Below are positions 11,362 through 25,973 of a stretch of DNA of 64,000 nucleotides, piece after piece. The DNA is from Hippasteria phrygiana (lineage: Eukaryota > Echinodermata > Asteroidea > Valvatida > Goniasteridae). The stretch is taken from assembly GCA_037893225.1 (NCBI GenBank), contig JAZGUH010000761.1, positions 110,614 through 174,613 of the forward strand, written 5' to 3'. The position numbers and the translations under genes are program-made. The notes below the pieces were generated by a model that had not been told where the DNA came from, did not search any database, and saw only the letters and a list, made by a program, of their open reading frames with translations. Position 1 is the stretch's first letter, and each line of letters starts with the position of its first letter.

Positions 11362-14300
11362 TTCAGTAATTTTGACATGTATGGATAGCTTAGATCTGGC
11401 GCTACATGTTGCAATTATCGGCGGCTTCTTAGAGTTAAAACTTGTGGAGAAAATTCAAACCTCGCAATGTTTATTTTCTTTCCGGCCAACATCTGTGTAC
11501 ATGTTACCGTCTATTTATTGCTCCATGCATGTCAAATTCCCTGGGGTATGGACTTGCTTTACTCATTCATAATTGCATGAAATATCAACCAAATTCAGTA
11601 ATTTTGACATGTATGGATAGCTTAGATCTGGCGCTACATGTTGCAATTATCGGCGGCTTCTTAGAGTTAACACTTGTGGAGAAAATTCAAACCTCGCAAT
11701 GTTTATTTTCTTTCCGGCCAACATCTGTGTACATATTACCGTCTATTTATTGCTCCATGCATGTCAAATTCCCTGGGGTATGGACTTGCTTTACTCATTC
11801 ATAATTGCATGAAATATCAACCAAATTCAGTAATTTTGACATGTATGGATAGCTTAGATCTGGCGCTACATGTTGCAATTATCGGCGGTTTCTTAGAGTT
11901 AAAACTTGTGGAGAAAATTCAAACCTCGCAATGTTTATTTTCTTTCCGGCCAACATCTGTGTACATGTTACCGTCTATTTATTGCTCCATGCATGTCAAA
12001 TTCCCTGGGGTATGGACTTGCTTTACTCATTCATAATTGCATGAAATATCAACCAAATTCAGTAATTTTGACATGTATGGATAGCTTAGATCTGGCGCTA
12101 CATGTTGCAATTATCGGCGGTTTCTTAGAGTTAAAACTTGTGGAGAAAATTCAAACCTCGCAATGTTTATTTTCTTTCCGGCCAACATCTGTGTACATGT
12201 TACCGTCTATTTATTGCTCCATGCATGTCAAATTCCCTGGGGTATGGACTTGCTTTACTCATTCATAATTGCATGAAATATCAACCAAATTCAGTAATTT
12301 TGACATGTATGGATAGCTTAGATCTGGCGCTACATGTTGCAATTATCGGCGGCTTCTTAGAGTTAACACTTGTGGAGAAAATTCAAACCTCGCAATGTTT
12401 ATTTTCTTCCCGGCCACCATCTGTGTGCAGATTACCTTTTATTTATTGCTCCATGCCTGTCAAATTCCCTGGGGTATGGACTTGCTTTACTCATTCATAA
12501 TTGCATGAAATATCAACCAAATTCAGTAATTTTGACATGTATGGATAGCTTAGATCTGGCGCTACATGTTGCAATTATCGGCGGCTTCTTAGAGTTAAAA
12601 CTTGTGGAGAAAATTCAAACCTCGCAATGTTTATTTTCTTTCCGGCCAACATCTGTGTACATGTTACCGTCTATTTATTGCTCCATGCATGTCAAATTCC
12701 CTGGGGTATGGACTTGCTTTACTCATTCATAATTGCATGAAATATCAACCAAATTCAGTAATTTTGACATGTATGGATAGCTTAGATCTGGCGCTACATG
12801 TTGCAATTATCGGCGGCTTCTTAGAGTTAACACTTGTGGAGAAAATTCAAACCTCGCAATGTTTATTTTCTTTCCGGCCAACATCTGTGTACATATTACC
12901 GTCTATTTATTGCTCCATGCATGTCAAATTCCCTGGGGTATGGACTTGCTTTACTCATTCATAATTGCATGAAATATCAACCAAATTCAGTAATTTTGAC
13001 ATGTATGGATAGCTTAGATCTGGCGCTACATGTTGCAATTATCGGCGGTTTCTTAGAGTTAAAACTTGTGGAGAAAATTCAAACCTCGCAATGTTTATTT
13101 TCTTTCCGGCCAACATCTGTGTACATGTTACCGTCTATTTATTGCTCCATGCATGTCAAATTCCCTGGGGTATGGACTTGCTTTACTCATTCATAATTGC
13201 ATGAAATATCAACCAAATTCAGTAATTTTGACATGTATGGATAGCTTAGATCTGGCGCTACATGTTGCAATTATCGGCGGTTTCTTAGAGTTAAAACTTG
13301 TGGAGAAAATTCAAACCTCGCAATGTTTATTTTCTTTCCGGCCAACATCTGTGTACATGTTACCGTCTATTTATTGCTCCATGCATGTCAAATTCCCTGG
13401 GGTATGGACTTGCTTTACTCATTCATAATTGCATGAAATATCAACCAAATTCAGTAATTTTGACATGTATGGATAGCTTAGATCTGGCGCTACATGTTGC
13501 AATTATCGGCGGCTTCTTAGAGTTAACACTTGTGGAGAAAATTCAAACCTCGCAATGTTTATTTTCTTCCCGGCCACCATCTGTGTGCAGATTACCTTTT
13601 ATTTATTGCTCCATGCCTGTCAAATTCCCTGGGGTATGGACTTGCTTTACTCATTCATAATTGCATGAAATATCAACCAAATTCAGTAATTTTGACATGT
13701 ATGGATAGCTTAGATCTGGCGCTACATGTTGCAATTATCGGCGGCTTCTTAGAGTTAAAACTTGTGGAGAAAATTCAAACCTCGCAATGTTTATTTTCTT
13801 TCCGGCCAACATCTGTGTACATGTTACCGTCTATTTATTGCTCCATGCATGTCAAATTCCCTGGGGTATGGACTTGCTTTACTCATTCATAATTGCATGA
13901 AATATCAACCAAATTCAGTAATTTTGACATGTATGGATAGCTTAGATCTGGCGCTACATGTTGCAATTATCGGCGGCTTCTTAGAGTTAACACTTGTGGA
14001 GAAAATTCAAACCTCGCAATGTTTATTTTCTTTCCGGCCAACATCTGTGTACATATTACCGTCTATTTATTGCTCCATGCATGTCAAATTCCCTGGGGTA
14101 TGGACTTGCTTTACTCATTCATAATTGCATGAAATATCAACCAAATTCAGTAATTTTGACATGTATGGATAGCTTAGATCTGGCGCTACATGTTGCAATT
14201 ATCGGCGGTTTCTTAGAGTTAAAACTTGTGGAGAAAATTCAAACCTCGCAATGTTTATTTTCTTTCCGGCCAACATCTGTGTACATGTTACCGTCTATTT

Positions 14301-14377
14301 ATTGCTCCATGCATGTCAAATTCCCTGGGGTATGGACTTGCTTTACTCATTCATAATTGCATGAAATATCAACCAAA
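11130..14377 (+). repeat. 5-unit HOR PL-C2-Y1t-C1-C1, 1160 bp, about 2.8 copies
   Basis: Copies start at 11130, 12290 and 13450, exactly 1160 bp apart. The first two are complete. The third has PL-C2-Y1t-C1 and is then followed by Pg (14378) and D (14610). The domain holds no D unit, so it is locally free of the marker used elsewhere. C1-C1 doublets are rare outside it. The unit at 10898-11129, just before, is C1 with a at position 11. Confidence 0.9.
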
Positions 14378-15304
14378 TTCAGTAATTTTGACATGTATGG
14401 ATAGCTTAGATCTGGCGCTACATGTTGCAATTATCGGCGGCTTCTTAGAGTTAACACTTGTGGAGAAAATTCAAACCTCGCAATGTTTATTTTCTTCCCG
14501 GCCACCATCTGTGTGCAGATTACCTTTTATTTATTGCTCCATGCCTGTCAAATTCCCTGGGGTATGGACTTGCTTTACTCATTGATAATTGCATGAAATA
14601 TCAACCAAATTCAGTAATTTTGACATGTATGGATAGCTTAGATCTGGCGCTACATGTTGCAATTATCGGCGGCTTCTTAGAGTTAAAACTTGTGGAGAAA
14701 ATTCAAACCTCGCAATGTTTATTTTCTTTCCGGCCAACATCTGTGTGCATATTACCTTCTATTTATTGCTCCATGCCTGTCAAATTCCCTAGGGTATGAC
14801 TTGCTTTACTCATTCATAATTGCATGAAATATCAACCAAATTCAGTAATTATGACATGTATGGATAGCTTAGATCTGGCGCTACATGTTGCAATTATCGG
14901 CGGCTTCTTAGAGTTAACACTTGTGGAGAAAATTCAAACCTCGCAATGTTTATTTTCTTTCCGGCCAACATCTGTGTACATATTACCGTCTATTTATTGC
15001 TCCATGCATGTCAAATTCCCTGGGGTATGGACTTGCTTTACTCATTCATAATTGCATGAAATATCAACCAAATTCAGTAATTTTGACATGTATGGATAGC
15101 TTAGATCTGGCGCTACATGTTGCAATTATCGGCGGTTTCTTAGAGTTAAAACTTGTGGAGAAAATTCAAACCTCGCAATGTTTATTTTCTTTCCGGCCAA
15201 CATCTGTGTACATGTTACCGTCTATTTATTGCTCCATGCATGTCAAATTCCCTGGGGTATGGACTTGCTTTACTCATTCATAATTGCATGAAATATCAAC
15301 CAAA
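14378..15304 (+). repeat. Pg-D-Y1-C1 linker between two HOR domains
   Basis: The order Pg (14378), D (14610, 231 bp), Y1 (14841) and C1 (15073) is the usual junction between successive HOR copies. It restores the normal phase between the 5-unit domain and the P-C2 dimers. Confidence 0.85.
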
Positions 15305-17160
15305 TTCAGTAATTTTGACATGTATGGATAGCTTAGATCTGGCGCTACATGTTGCAATTATCGGCGGCTTCTTAGAGTTAACACTTGTGGAGAAAATTCA
15401 AACCTCGCAATGTTTATTTTCTTCCCGGCCACCATCTGTGTGCAGATTACCTTTTATTTATTGCTCCATGCCTGTCAAATTCCCTGGGGTATGGACTTGC
15501 TTTACTCATTCATAATTGCATGAAATATCAACCAAATTCAGTAATTTTGACATGTATGGATAGCTTAGATCTGGCGCTACATGTTGCAATTATCGGCGGC
15601 TTCTTAGAGTTAAAACTTGTGGAGAAAATTCAAACCTCGCAATGTTTATTTTCTTTCCGGCCAACATCTGTGTACATGTTACCGTCTATTTATTGCTCCA
15701 TGCATGTCAAATTCCCTGGGGTATGGACTTGCTTTACTCATTCATAATTGCATGAAATATCAACCAAATTCAGTAATTTTGACATGTATGGATAGCTTAG
15801 ATCTGGCGCTACATGTTGCAATTATCGGCGGCTTCTTAGAGTTAACACTTGTGGAGAAAATTCAAACCTCGCAATGTTTATTTTCTTCCCGGCCACCATC
15901 TGTGTGCAGATTACCTTTTATTTATTGCTCCATGCCTGTCAAATTCCCTGGGGTATGGACTTGCTTTACTCATTCATAATTGCATGAAATATCAACCAAA
16001 TTCAGTAATTTTGACATGTATGGATAGCTTAGATCTGGCGCTACATGTTGCAATTATCGGCGGCTTCTTAGAGTTAAAACTTGTGGAGAAAATTCAAACC
16101 TCGCAATGTTTATTTTCTTTCCGGCCAACATCTGTGTACATGTTACCGTCTATTTATTGCTCCATGCATGTCAAATTCCCTGGGGTATGGACTTGCTTTA
16201 CTCATTCATAATTGCATGAAATATCAACCAAATTCAGTAATTTTGACATGTATGGATAGCTTAGATCTGGCGCTACATGTTGCAATTATCGGCGGCTTCT
16301 TAGAGTTAACACTTGTGGAGAAAATTCAAACCTCGCAATGTTTATTTTCTTCCCGGCCACCATCTGTGTGCAGATTACCTTTTATTTATTGCTCCATGCC
16401 TGTCAAATTCCCTGGGGTATGGACTTGCTTTACTCATTGATAATTGCATGAAATATCAACCAAATTCAGTAATTTTGACATGTATGGATAGCTTAGATCT
16501 GGCGCTACATGTTGCAATTATCGGCGGCTTCTTAGAGTTAAAACTTGTGGAGAAAATTCAAACCTCGCAATGTTTATTTTCTTTCCGGCCAACATCTGTG
16601 TACATGTTACCGTCTATTTATTGCTCCATGCATGTCAAATTCCCTGGGGTATGGACTTGCTTTACTCATTCATAATTGCATGAAATATCAACCAAATTCA
16701 GTAATTTTGACATGTATGGATAGCTTAGATCTGGCGCTACATGTTGCAATTATCGGCGGCTTCTTAGAGTTAACACTTGTGGAGAAAATTCAAACCTCGC
16801 AATGTTTATTTTCTTCCCGGCCACCATCTGTGTGCAGATTACCTTTTATTTATTGCTCCATGCATGTCAAATTCCCTGGGGTATGGACTTGCTTTACTCA
16901 TTCATAATTGCATGAAATATCAACCAAATTCAGTAATTTTGACATGTATGGATAGCTTAGATCTGGCGCTACATGTTGCAATTATCGGCGGCTTCTTAGA
17001 GTTAAAACTTGTGGAGAAAATTCAAACCTCGCAATGTTTATTTTCTTTCCGGCCAACATCTGTGTACATGTTACCGTCTATTTATTGCTCCATGCATGTC
17101 AAATTCCCTGGGGTATGGACTTGCTTTACTCATTCATAATTGCATGAAATATCAACCAAA
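15305..17160 (+). repeat. P-C2 dimer array, 464 bp x 4
   Basis: P and C2 units alternate: PL 15305, C2, PL 15769, C2, Pg 16233, C2, PM 16697, C2. The P member changes subtype (168 a/c and 207 c/g) while the dimer order stays fixed, so the subtype sites were exchanged separately from the block. Confidence 0.88.
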
Positions 17161-19248
17161 TTCAGTAATTTTGACATGTATGGATAGCTTAGATCTGGCG
17201 CTACATGTTGCAATTATCGGCGGTTTCTTAGAGTTAAAACTTGTGGAGAAAATTCAAACCTCGCAATGTTTATTTTCTTTCCGGCCAACATCTGTGTACA
17301 TATTACCGTCTATTTATTGCTCCATGCATGTCAAATTCCCTGGGGTATGGACTTGCTTTACTCATTCATAATTGCATGAAATATCAACCAAATTCAGTAA
17401 TTTTGACATGTATGGATAGCTTAGATCTGGCGCTACATGTTGCAATTATCGGCGGCTTCTTAGAGTTAACACTTGTGGAGAAAATTCAAACCTCGCAATG
17501 TTTATTTTCTTTCCGGCCAACATCTGTGTACATGTTACCGTCTATTTATTGCTCCATGCATGTCAAATTCCCTGGGGTATGGACTTGCTTTACTCATTCA
17601 TAATTGCATGAAATATCAACCAAATTCAGTAATTTTGACATGTATGGATAGCTTAGATCTGGCGCTACATGTTGCAATTATCGGCGGCTTCTTAGAGTTA
17701 ACACTTGTGGAGAAAATTCAAACCTCGCAATGTTTATTTTCTTTCCGGCCAACATCTGTGTACATATTACCGTCTATTTATTGCTCCATGCATGTCAAAT
17801 TCCCTGGGGTATGGACTTGCTTTACTCATTCATAATTGCATGAAATATCAACCAAATTCAGTAATTTTGACATGTATGGATAGCTTAGATCTGGCGCTAC
17901 ATGTTGCAATTATCGGCGGTTTCTTAGAGTTAAAACTTGTGGAGAAAATTCAAACCTCGCAATGTTTATTTTCTTTCCGGCCAACATCTGTGTACATGTT
18001 ACCGTCTATTTATTGCTCCATGCATGTCAAATTCCCTGGGGTATGGACTTGCTTTACTCATTCATAATTGCATGAAATATCAACCAAATTCAGTAATTTT
18101 GACATGTATGGATAGCTTAGATCTGGCGCTACATGTTGCAATTATCGGCGGCTTCTTAGAGTTAACACTTGTGGAGAAAATTCAAACCTCGCAATGTTTA
18201 TTTTCTTCCCGGCCACCATCTGTGTGCAGATTACCTTTTATTTATTGCTCCATGCCTGTCAAATTCCCTGGGGTATGGACTTGCTTTACTCATTCATAAT
18301 TGCATGAAATATCAACCAAATTCAGTAATTTTGACATGTATGGATAGCTTAGATCTGGCGCTACATGTTGCAATTATCGGCGGCTTCTTAGAGTTAAAAC
18401 TTGTGGAGAAAATTCAAACCTCGCAATGTTTATTTTCTTTCCGGCCAACATCTGTGTACATGTTACCGTCTATTTATTGCTCCATGCATGTCAAATTCCC
18501 TGGGGTATGGACTTGCTTTACTCATTGATAATTGCATGAAATATCAACCAAATTCAGTAATTTTGACATGTATGGATAGCATAGATCTGGCGCTACATGT
18601 TGCAATTATCGGCGGCTTCTTAGAGTTAACACTTGTGGAGAAAATTCAAACCTCGCAATGTTTATTTTCTTTCCGGCCAACATCTGTGTACATATTACCG
18701 TCTATTTATTGCTCCATGCATGTCAAATTCCCTGGGGTATGGACTTGCTTTACTCATTCATAATTGCATGAAATATCAACCAAATTCAGTAATTTTGACA
18801 TGTATGGATAGCTTAGATCTGGCGCTACATGTTGCAATTATCGGCGGTTTCTTAGAGTTAAAACTTGTGGAGAAAATTCAAACCTCGCAATGTTTATTTT
18901 CTTTCCGGCCAACATCTGTGTACATGTTACCGTCTATTTATTGCTCCATGCATGTCAAATTCCCTGGGGTATGGACTTGCTTTACTCATTCATAATTGCA
19001 TGAAATATCAACCAAATTCAGTAATTTTGACATGTATGGATAGCTTAGATCTGGCGCTACATGTTGCAATTATCGGCGGCTTCTTAGAGTTAACACTTGT
19101 GGAGAAAATTCAAACCTCGCAATGTTTATTTTCTTCCCGGCCACCATCTGTGTGCAGATTACCTTTTATTTATTGCTCCATGCCTGTCAAATTCCCTGGG
19201 GTATGGACTTGCTTTACTCATTGATAATTGCATGAAATATCAACCAAA
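17161..19248 (+). repeat. Nine-unit block Y2-C3-Y1t-C1-PL-C2-Y1t-C1-Pg
   Basis: The C2 at 18321-18552 carries g at 207, otherwise the mark of Pg. The following Y1t has a private t-to-a change near 18581 (agcatagat). The block ends in Pg and the next unit is D. Confidence 0.85.
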
Positions 19249-22200
19249 TTCAGTAATTTTGACATGTATGGATAGCTTAGATCTGGCGCTACATGTTGCA
19301 ATTATCGGCGGCTTCTTAGAGTTAAAACTTGTGGAGAAAATTCAAACCTCGCAATGTTTATTTTCTTTCCGGCCAACATCTGTGTGCATATTACCTTCTA
19401 TTTATTGCTCCATGCCTGTCAAATTCCCTAGGGTATGACTTGCTTTACTCATTCATAATTGCATGAAATATCAACCAAATTCAGTAATTATGACATGTAT
19501 GGATAGCTTAGATCTGGCGCTACATGTTGCAATTATCGGCGGCTTCTTAGAGTTAACACTTGTGGAGAAAATTCAAACCTCGCAATGTTTATTTTCTTTC
19601 CGGCCAACATCTGTGTACATATTACCGTCTATTTATTGCTCCATGCATGTCAAATTCCCTGGGGTATGGACTTGCTTTACTCATTCATAATTGCATGAAA
19701 TATCAACCAAATTCAGTAATTTTGACATGTATGGATAGCTTAGATCTGGCGCTACATGTTGCAATTATCGGCGGCTTCTTAGAGTTAACACTTGTGGAGA
19801 AAATTCAAACCTCGCAATGTTTATTTTCTTTCCGGCCAACATCTGTGTACATATTACCGTCTATTTATTGCTCCATGCATGTCAAATTCCCTGGGGTATG
19901 GACTTGCTTTATTCATTCATAATTGCATGAAATATCAACCAAATGCAGTAATTTTGACATGTATGGATAGCTTAGATCTGGCGCTACATGTTGCAATTAT
20001 CGGCGGCTTCTTAGAGTTAACACTTGTGGAGAAAATTCAAACCTCGCAATGTTTATTTTCTTTCCGGCCAACATCTGTGTACATATTACCGTCTATTTAT
20101 TGCTCCATGCATGTCAAATTCCCTGGGGTATGGACTTGCTTTACTCATTCATAATTGCATGAAATATCAACCAAATTCAGTAATTTTGACATGTATGGAT
20201 AGCTTAGATCTGGCGCTACATGTTGCAATTATCGGCGGCTTCTTAGAGTTAACACTTGTGGAGAAAATTCAAACCTCGCAATGTTTATTTTCTTCCCGGC
20301 CACCATCTGTGTGCAGATTACCTTTTATTTATTGCTCCATGCCTGTCAAATTCCCTGGGGTATGGACTTGCTTTACTCATTCATAATTGCATGAAATATC
20401 AACCAAATTCAGTAATTTTGACATGTATGGATAGCTTAGATCTGGCGCTACATGTTGCAATTATCGGCGGCTTCTTAGAGTTAAAACTTGTGGAGAAAAT
20501 TCAAACCTCGCAATGTTTATTTTCTTTCCGGCCAACATCTGTGTACATGTTACCGTCTATTTATTGCTCCATGCATGTCAAATTCCCTGGGGTATGGACT
20601 TGCTTTACTCATTCATAATTGCATGAAATATCAACCAAATTCAGTAATTTTGACATGTATGGATAGCTTAGTTCTGGCGCTACATGTTGCAATTATCGGC
20701 GGCTTCTTAGAGTTAACACTTGTGGAGAAAATTCAAACCTCGCAATGTTTATTTTCTTCCCGGCCACCATCTGTGTGCAGATTACCTTTTATTTATTGCT
20801 CCATGCCTGTCAAATTCCCTGGGGTATGGACTTGCTTTACTCATTCATAATTGCATGAAATATCAACCAAATTCAGTAATTTTGACATGTATGGATAGCT
20901 TAGATCTGGCGCTACATGTTGCAATTATCGGCGGCTTCTTAGAGTTAAAACTTGTGGAGAAAATTCAAACCTCGCAATGTTTATTTTCTTTCCGGCCAAC
21001 ATCTGTGTACATGTTACCGTCTATTTATTGCTCCATGCATGTCAAATTCCCTGGGGTATGGACTTGCTTTACTCATTCATAATTGCATGAAATATCAACC
21101 AAATTCAGTAATTTTGACATGTATGGATAGCTTAGATCTGGCGCTACATGTTGCAATTATCGGCGGCTTCTTAGAGTTAAAACTTGTGGAGAAAATTCAA
21201 ACCTCGCAATGTTTATTTTCTTTCCGGCCAACATCTGTGTACATGTTACCGTCTATTTATTGCTCCATGCATGTCAAATTCCCTGGGGTATGGACTTGCT
21301 TTACTCATTCATAATTGCATGAAATATCAACCAAATTCAGTAATTTTGACATGTATGGATAGCTTAGATCTGGCGCTACATGTTGCAATTATCGGCGGCT
21401 TCTTAGAGTTAACACTTGTGGAGAAAATTCAAACCTCGCAATGTTTATTTTCTTCCCGGCCACCATCTGTGTGCAGATTACCTTTTATTTATTGCTCCAT
21501 GCATGTCAAATTCCCTGGGGTATGGACTTGCTTTACTCATTCATAATTGCATGAAATATCAACCAAATTCAGTAATTTTGACATGTATGGATAGCTTAGA
21601 TCTGGCGCTACATGTTGCAATTATCGGCGGCTTCTTAGAGTTAAAACTTGTGGAGAAAATTCAAACCTCGCAATGTTTATTTTCTTTCCGGCCAACATCT
21701 GTGTACATGTTACCGTCTATTTATTGCTCCATGCATGTCAAATTCCCTGGGGTATGGACTTGCTTTACTCATTCATAATTGCATGAAATATCAACCAAAT
21801 TCAGTAATTTTGACATGTATGGATAGCTTAGATCTGGCGCTACATGTTGCAATTATCGGCGGTTTCTTAGAGTTAAAACTTGTGGAGAAAATTCAAACCT
21901 CGCAATGTTTATTTTCTTTCCGGCCAACATCTGTGTACATATTACCGTCTATTTATTGCTCCATGCATGTCAAATTCCCTGGGGTATGGACTTGCTTTAC
22001 TCATTCATAATTGCATGAAATATCAACCAAATTCAGTAATTTTGACATGTATGGATAGCTTAGATCTGGCGCTACATGTTGCAATTATCGGCGGCTTCTT
22101 AGAGTTAACACTTGTGGAGAAAATTCAAACCTCGCAATGTTTATTTTCTTTCCGGCCAACATCTGTGTACATGTTACCGTCTATTTATTGCTCCATGCAT

Positions 22201-22495
22201 GTCAAATTCCCTGGGGTATGGACTTGCTTTACTCATTCATAATTGCATGAAATATCAACCAAATTCAGTAATTTTGACATGTATGGATAGCTTAGATCTG
22301 GCGCTACATGTTGCAATTATCGGCGGCTTCTTAGAGTTAACACTTGTGGAGAAAATTCAAACCTCGCAATGTTTATTTTCTTCCCGGCCACCATCTGTGT
22401 GCAGATTACCTTTTATTTATTGCTCCATGCCTGTCAAATTCCCTGGGGTATGGACTTGCTTTACTCATTGATAATTGCATGAAATATCAACCAAA
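19249..22495 (+). repeat. 14-unit block with a Y triplet
   Basis: Order: D, Y1, Y1t, Y1t, PL, C2, PL, C2, C2, PM, C2, Y2, C3, Pg. Three Y units in a row (19480-20175) occur only here. Private changes: a c-to-t at 19912 (tttattcatt), a t-to-g near 19945 (aaatgcagt), and agttctgg near 20671. The last five units, PM-C2-Y2-C3-Pg, are the right half of the 8-unit HOR. Confidence 0.87.
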
Positions 22496-25400
22496 TTCAG
22501 TAATTTTGACATGTATGGATAGCTTAGATCTGGCGCTACATGTTGCAATTATCGGCGGCTTCTTAGAGTTAAAACTTGTGGAGAAAATTCAAACCTCGCA
22601 ATGTTTATTTTCTTTCCGGCCAACATCTGTGTGCATATTACCTTCTATTTATTGCTCCATGCCTGTCAAATTCCCTAGGGTATGACTTGCTTTACTCATT
22701 CATAATTGCATGAAATATCAACCAAATTCAGTAATTATGACATGTATGGATAGCTTAGATCTGGCGCTACATGTTGCAATTATCGGCGGCTTCTTAGAGT
22801 TAACACTTGTGGAGAAAATTCAAACCTCGCAATGTTTATTTTCTTTCCGGCCAACATCTGTGTACATATTACCGTCTATTTATTGCTCCATGCATGTCAA
22901 ATTCCCTGGGGTATGGACTTGCTTTACTCATTCATAATTGCATGAAATATCAACCAAATTCAGTAATTTTGACATGTATGGATAGCTTAGATCTGGCGCT
23001 ACATGTTGCAATTATCGGCGGCTTCTTAGAGTTAACACTTGTGGAGAAAATTCAAACCTCGCAATGTTTATTTTCTTCCCGGCCACCATCTGTGTGCAGA
23101 TTACCTTTTATTTATTGCTCCATGCATGTCAAATTCCCTGGGGTATGGACTTGCTTTACTCATTCATAATTGCATGAAATATCAACCAAATTCAGTAATT
23201 TTGACATGTATGGATAGCTTAGATCTGGCGCTACATGTTGCAATTATCGGCGGCTTCTTAGAGTTAAAACTTGTGGAGAAAATTCAAACCTCGCAATGTT
23301 TATTTTCTTTCCGGCCAACATCTGTGTACATGTTACCGTCTATTTATTGCTCCATGCATGTCAAATTCCCTGGGGTATGGACTTGCTTTACTCATTCATA
23401 ATTGCATGAAATATCAACCAAATTCAGTAATTTTGACATGTATGGATAGCTTAGATCTGGCGCTACATGTTGCAATTATCGGCGGTTTCTTAGAGTTAAA
23501 ACTTGTGGAGAAAATTCAAACCTCGCAATGTTTATTTTCTTTCCGGCCAACATCTGTGTACATATTACCGTCTATTTATTGCTCCATGCATGTCAAATTC
23601 CCTGGGGTATGGACTTGCTTTACTCATTCATAATTGCATGAAATATCAACCAAATTCAGTAATTTTGACATGTATGGATAGCTTAGATCTGGCGCTACAT
23701 GTTGCAATTATCGGCGGCTTCTTAGAGTTAACACTTGTGGAGAAAATTCAAACCTCGCAATGTTTATTTTCTTTCCGGCCAACATCTGTGTACATGTTAC
23801 CGTCTATTTATTGCTCCATGCATGTCAAATTCCCTGGGGTATGGACTTGCTTTACTCATTCATAATTGCATGAAATATCAACCAAATTCAGTAATTTTGA
23901 CATGTATGGATAGCTTAGATCTGGCGCTACATGTTGCAATTATCGGCGGCTTCTTAGAGTTAACACTTGTGGAGAAAATTCAAACCTCGCAATGTTTATT
24001 TTCTTCCCGGCCACCATCTGTGTGCAGATTACCTTTTATTTATTGCTCCATGCCTGTCAAATTCCCTGGGGTATGGACTTGCTTTACTCATTGATAATTG
24101 CATGAAATATCAACCAAATTCAGTAATTTTGACATGTATGGATAGCTTAGATCTGGCGCTACATGTTGCAATTATCGGCGGCTTCTTAGAGTTAAAACTT
24201 GTGGAGAAAATTCAAACCTCGCAATGTTTATTTTCTTTCCGGCCAACATCTGTGTGCATATTACCTTCTATTTATTGCTCCATGCCTGTCAAATTCCCTA
24301 GGGTATGACTTGCTTTACTCATTCATAATTGCATGAAATATCAACCAAATTCAGTAATTATGACATGTATGGATAGCTTAGATCTGGCGCTACATGTTGC
24401 AATTATCGGCGGCTTCTTAGAGTTAACACTTGTGGAGAAAATTCAAACCTCGCAATGTTTATTTTCTTTCCGGCCAACATCTGTGTACATATTACCGTCT
24501 ATTTATTGCTCCATGCATGTCAAATTCCCTGGGGTATGGACTTGCTTTACTCATTCATAATTGCATGAAATATCAACCAAATTCAGTAATTTTGACATGT
24601 ATGGATAGCTTAGATCTGGCGCTACATGTTGCAATTATCGGCGGTTTCTTAGAGTTAAAACTTGTGGAGAAAATTCAAACCTCGCAATGTTTATTTTCTT
24701 TCCGGCCAACATCTGTGTACATGTTACCGTCTATTTATTGCTCCATGCATGTCAAATTCCCTGGGGTATGGACTTGCTTTACTCATTCATAATTGCATGA
24801 AATATCAACCAAATTCAGTAATTTTGACATGTATGGATAGCTTAGATCTGGCGCTACATGTTGCAATTATCGGCGGCTTCTTAGAGTTAACACTTGTGGA
24901 GAAAATTCAAACCTCGCAATGTTTATTTTCTTCCCGGCCACCATCTGTGTGCAGATTACCTTTTATTTATTGCTCCATGCCTGTCAAATTCCCTGGGGTA
25001 TGGACTTGCTTTATTCATTCATAATTGCATGAAATATCAACCAAATTCAGTAATTTTGACATGTATGGATAGCTTAGATCTGGCGCTACATGTTGCAATT
25101 ATCGGCGGCTTCTTAGAGTTAAAACTTGTGGAGAAAATTCAAACCTCGCAATGTTTATTTTCTTTCCGGCCAACATCTGTGTACATGTTACCGTCTATTT
25201 ATTGCTCCATGCATGTCAAATTCCCTGGGGTATGGACTTGCTTTACTCATTCATAATTGCATGAAATATCAACCAAATTCAGTAATTTTGACATGTATGG
25301 ATAGCTTAGATCTGGCGCTACATGTTGCAATTATCGGCGGCTTCTTAGAGTTAACACTTGTGGAGAAAATTCAAACCTCGCAATGTTTATTTTCTTTCCG

Positions 25401-25973
25401 GCCAACATCTGTGTACATATTACCGTCTATTTATTGCTCCATGCATGTCAAATTCCCTGGGGTATGGACTTGCTTTACTCATTCATAATTGCATGAAATA
25501 TCAACCAAATTCAGTAATTTTGACATGTATGGATAGCTTAGATCTGGCGCTACATGTTGCAATTATCGGCGGTTTCTTAGAGTTAAAACTTGTGGAGAAA
25601 ATTCAAACCTCGCAATGTTTATTTTCTTTCCGGCCAACATCTGTGTACATGTTACCGTCTATTTATTGCTCCATGCATGTCAAATTCCCTGGGGTATGGA
25701 CTTGCTTTACTCATTCATAATTGCATGAAATATCAACCAAATTCAGTAATTTTGACATGTATGGATAGCTTAGATCTGGCGCTACATGTTGCAATTATCG
25801 GCGGCTTCTTAGAGTTAACACTTGTGGAGAAAATTCAAACCTCGCAATGTTTATTTTCTTCCCGGCCACCATCTGTGTGCAGATTACCTTTTATTTATTG
25901 CTCCATGCCTGTCAAATTCCCTGGGGTATGGACTTGCTTTACTCATTGATAATTGCATGAAATATCAACCAAA
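22496..25973 (+). repeat. 7-unit and 8-unit HOR copies
   Basis: 22496-24118 (1623 bp) is D-Y1-PM-C2-Y2-C3-Pg, the 8-unit HOR lacking C1. 24119-25973 (1855 bp) is D-Y1-C1-PL-C2-Y1t-C1-Pg, the same length as the 8-unit HOR but with PL, Y1t and C1 in place of PM, Y2 and C3. A c-to-t at about 25013 repeats the tttattcatt variant. Confidence 0.88.
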
